DNA of 64,000 nucleotides from GCA-2746365 sp963711255. GTDB taxonomy: Bacteria; Pseudomonadota; Gammaproteobacteria; SZUA-229. The notes beneath the pieces are model-generated. The model worked only from the letters and a program-made list of their open reading frames with translations, had not been told where the DNA came from and searched no databases. The position numbers were made by a program, and so were the translations under genes. This document shows, one piece after another, positions 62,966 through 64,000 of this stretch; within the stretch, counting starts at the first letter, position 1; every line of letters starts with the position of its first letter. Location: the NCBI GenBank assembly GCA_963711255.1, contig CAVQDO010000007.1, positions 28,154 through 92,153 on the forward strand. The letters are read 5' to 3'.

Positions 62966-64000
62966 TTTTGATTAGCCGATGATATCAGGTTGAGTGAAGC
63001 AGGTGCTTGTAACCATTTTTCGCTGGCAGCGATACCGCTGTCCAGTGTATGTAAGAAGGCGATCAACTGTTCAAGCTGTACAGGTGTCAAGTCGAGACCG
63101 GTTAACATATTATGCCCGAAAGGCGGTTGCGGCGGTTTGTTGTAATGTTGCATCACTTCGTCGAGATCTGCCATCTGGCCGGCATGCATGTAAGGTGCTG
63201 TCGCGGTCACGTTTCTCAACCCCGGTACTTTCATGGCACCGATCAGGTCGTCGCCTATGCGCTTGATGAAGCGCAGTTCGGTGCATTCGTGCTGTTCTGC
63301 ATCACTGAAGTCACCGATGCAGTTGAATTCATTCTTGAGAACCAGCTGCGCTCCTTTGGAGCGACCGAAATCGTAAGGCATACCTTCAGGCGTCGGGGTA
63401 CCGATGTTGGCGAAACTGTCGTTGCTGAACAGTGGGCCGTTATGACATTCGATGCATCGCGCTTCGCCGATGAACAGCCTGAGACCTTCAACCTCGTCTC
63501 TGGACAGGACTTCCAGGTTGCTATCGTCATTCTTGTAAATCGATTCTGCGTAGCTGTCGAAACGCGATGCAGCGGGCAGGATGAGACGTTCGTAGGCAGC
63601 GATCGCTTTACCGATGTTGGAATAGATACGAGTGACAATAGCGCGGTCATCTTCTGACATCGCTTGCCATGCCTGGTGTAACTCCGGGCTGGTTTTCCGC
63701 TCAACCGGGCCTGCTTTTGGCGGGAAACGTTGCTCATCAGAGATATCGGGAAGAGAATCGAACAGACTCTCGTACTGCACCCTGTAGGAATCATCGCCTG
63801 CGATGATATGTGCAAACTGCATGCGTGAGCCACCGTGTTCGACCGCGCTCTCCATGGGCCCCGTCGCCTGTGCCCAGTGGCTGTCAGCACGACCATCCCA
63901 GAAGATGAAAGGATGGTAGGCGGTACCGACGATAGTCGGTGAGCTGCGGCTGGTCACGCCCATGCCTGTTGCCAATGCCTGTCCGTCAGTGAAATATTTC
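62962..64000 (-). CDS. MauG/CcpA-like dihaem cytochrome c peroxidase, partial
   Basis: 346 residues reach the right edge with no start in the window. FTDGQALATGMGVTSRS is followed by PTIVGTAYHPFIFWDGRADS, then CIECHNGPLFSNDSFANIGT (second haem site) and LRNVTATAPYMHAGQ. The N-terminal haem site is cut off. Periplasmic peroxidase or radical-forming oxidase; overlaps the rhodanese gene by 4 bp (ATGA), so they are translated together. Confidence 0.92.
   Translation of the reverse strand, partial: KYFTDGQALATGMGVTSRSSPTIVGTAYHPFIFWDGRADSHWAQATGPMESAVEHGGSRMQFAHIIAGDDSYRVQYESLFDSLPDISDEQRFPPKAGPVERKTSPELHQAWQAMSEDDRAIVTRIYSNIGKAIAAYERLILPAASRFDSYAESIYKNDDSNLEVLSRDEVEGLRLFIGEARCIECHNGPLFSNDSFANIGTPTPEGMPYDFGRSKGAQLVLKNEFNCIGDFSDAEQHECTELRFIKRIGDDLIGAMKVPGLRNVTATAPYMHAGQMADLDEVMQHYNKPPQPPFGHNMLTGLDLTPVQLEQLIAFLHTLDSGIAASEKWLQAPASLNLISSANQK

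Overview
The window looks like chromosomal DNA of a free-living, respiring gammaproteobacterium, order not resolved. The basis is gene content: an acetate-uptake locus of the CrbS/CrbR type, Pat-type acyltransferase, CbpA/CbpM, a YbeL-like zinc-ribbon protein, PrlC-like oligopeptidase, c-type and b-type cytochromes, DsrC-family and rhodanese proteins, and many palindromic REP-like repeats. I saw no rRNA, tRNA, CRISPR array, prophage or intact transposase gene.

Layout. 1-4.6 kb: LysR regulator (cut by the edge), a small membrane protein, then a DevBCA/MacAB-like exporter (membrane fusion protein, FtsX-type permease, ATPase) and a periplasmic DnrO-like protein with a frameshift. 4.7-7.7 kb: a LysR regulator divergent from a compact operon of a CBS-pair protein, a cysteine-less DsrC/TusE-like protein with an extra N-terminal domain, and an HPP-family membrane protein. 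7.7-11.4 kb: an HDAC-family deacetylase divergent from a Pat-like acyl-CoA synthetase/GNAT acyltransferase. 11.6-14.5 kb: cytochrome b561-like protein, nitroreductase and a porin. 14.6-26.4 kb: acetate module: acetyl-CoA synthetase, CrbR-type regulator, CrbS-type SSS-histidine kinase, DUF4212 subunit, ActP-type symporter, a cNMP/CBS/DUF294 protein and a DnaQ-like exonuclease. A near-identical palindrome lies upstream of both acs and the symporter operon. 26.5-32.4 kb: small proteins and a three-gene CHASE2 signalling unit (OmpR-type regulator, LysM-FecR protein, CHASE2 kinase). 32.6-37.9 kb: cbpA/cbpM behind a well-placed FNR-type site, a zinc-ribbon protein, a mutarotase, cytochrome c4-like protein and a TlpA-like thioredoxin.

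35.6-58.5 kb is accessory in character. It holds three toxin-antitoxin pairs (HipBA, HigBA, RelE/RHH), two copies of a 65-residue unknown protein, a MerB-like lyase, a cNMP-rhodanese fusion, and housekeeping genes (class I aldolase, oligopeptidase A, CNNM transporter, MESH1-like hydrolase). Between them lie several families of palindromic repeats, including composite elements of about 230 bp. Two of these bracket a previously unlisted 40-residue ORF with its own promoter.

58.5-64 kb: a PAS-AAA+ sigma-54-type activator with an abnormal GAFTGA loop (GAFAGC), an array of TGACAT-type palindromes, a good -24/-12 promoter, and a secreted 522-residue protein I cannot name. Convergent with it lies an operon of a MauG/CcpA-like dihaem peroxidase (cut by the edge) and a secreted rhodanese lacking its catalytic cysteine. 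This block and the CBS/DsrC-like/HPP operon are the best candidates for undescribed systems.

Three genes (DnrO-like, porin, cbpA) each need removal of exactly one base to restore a family-like terminus. Real mutation and assembly error cannot be told apart from sequence alone.
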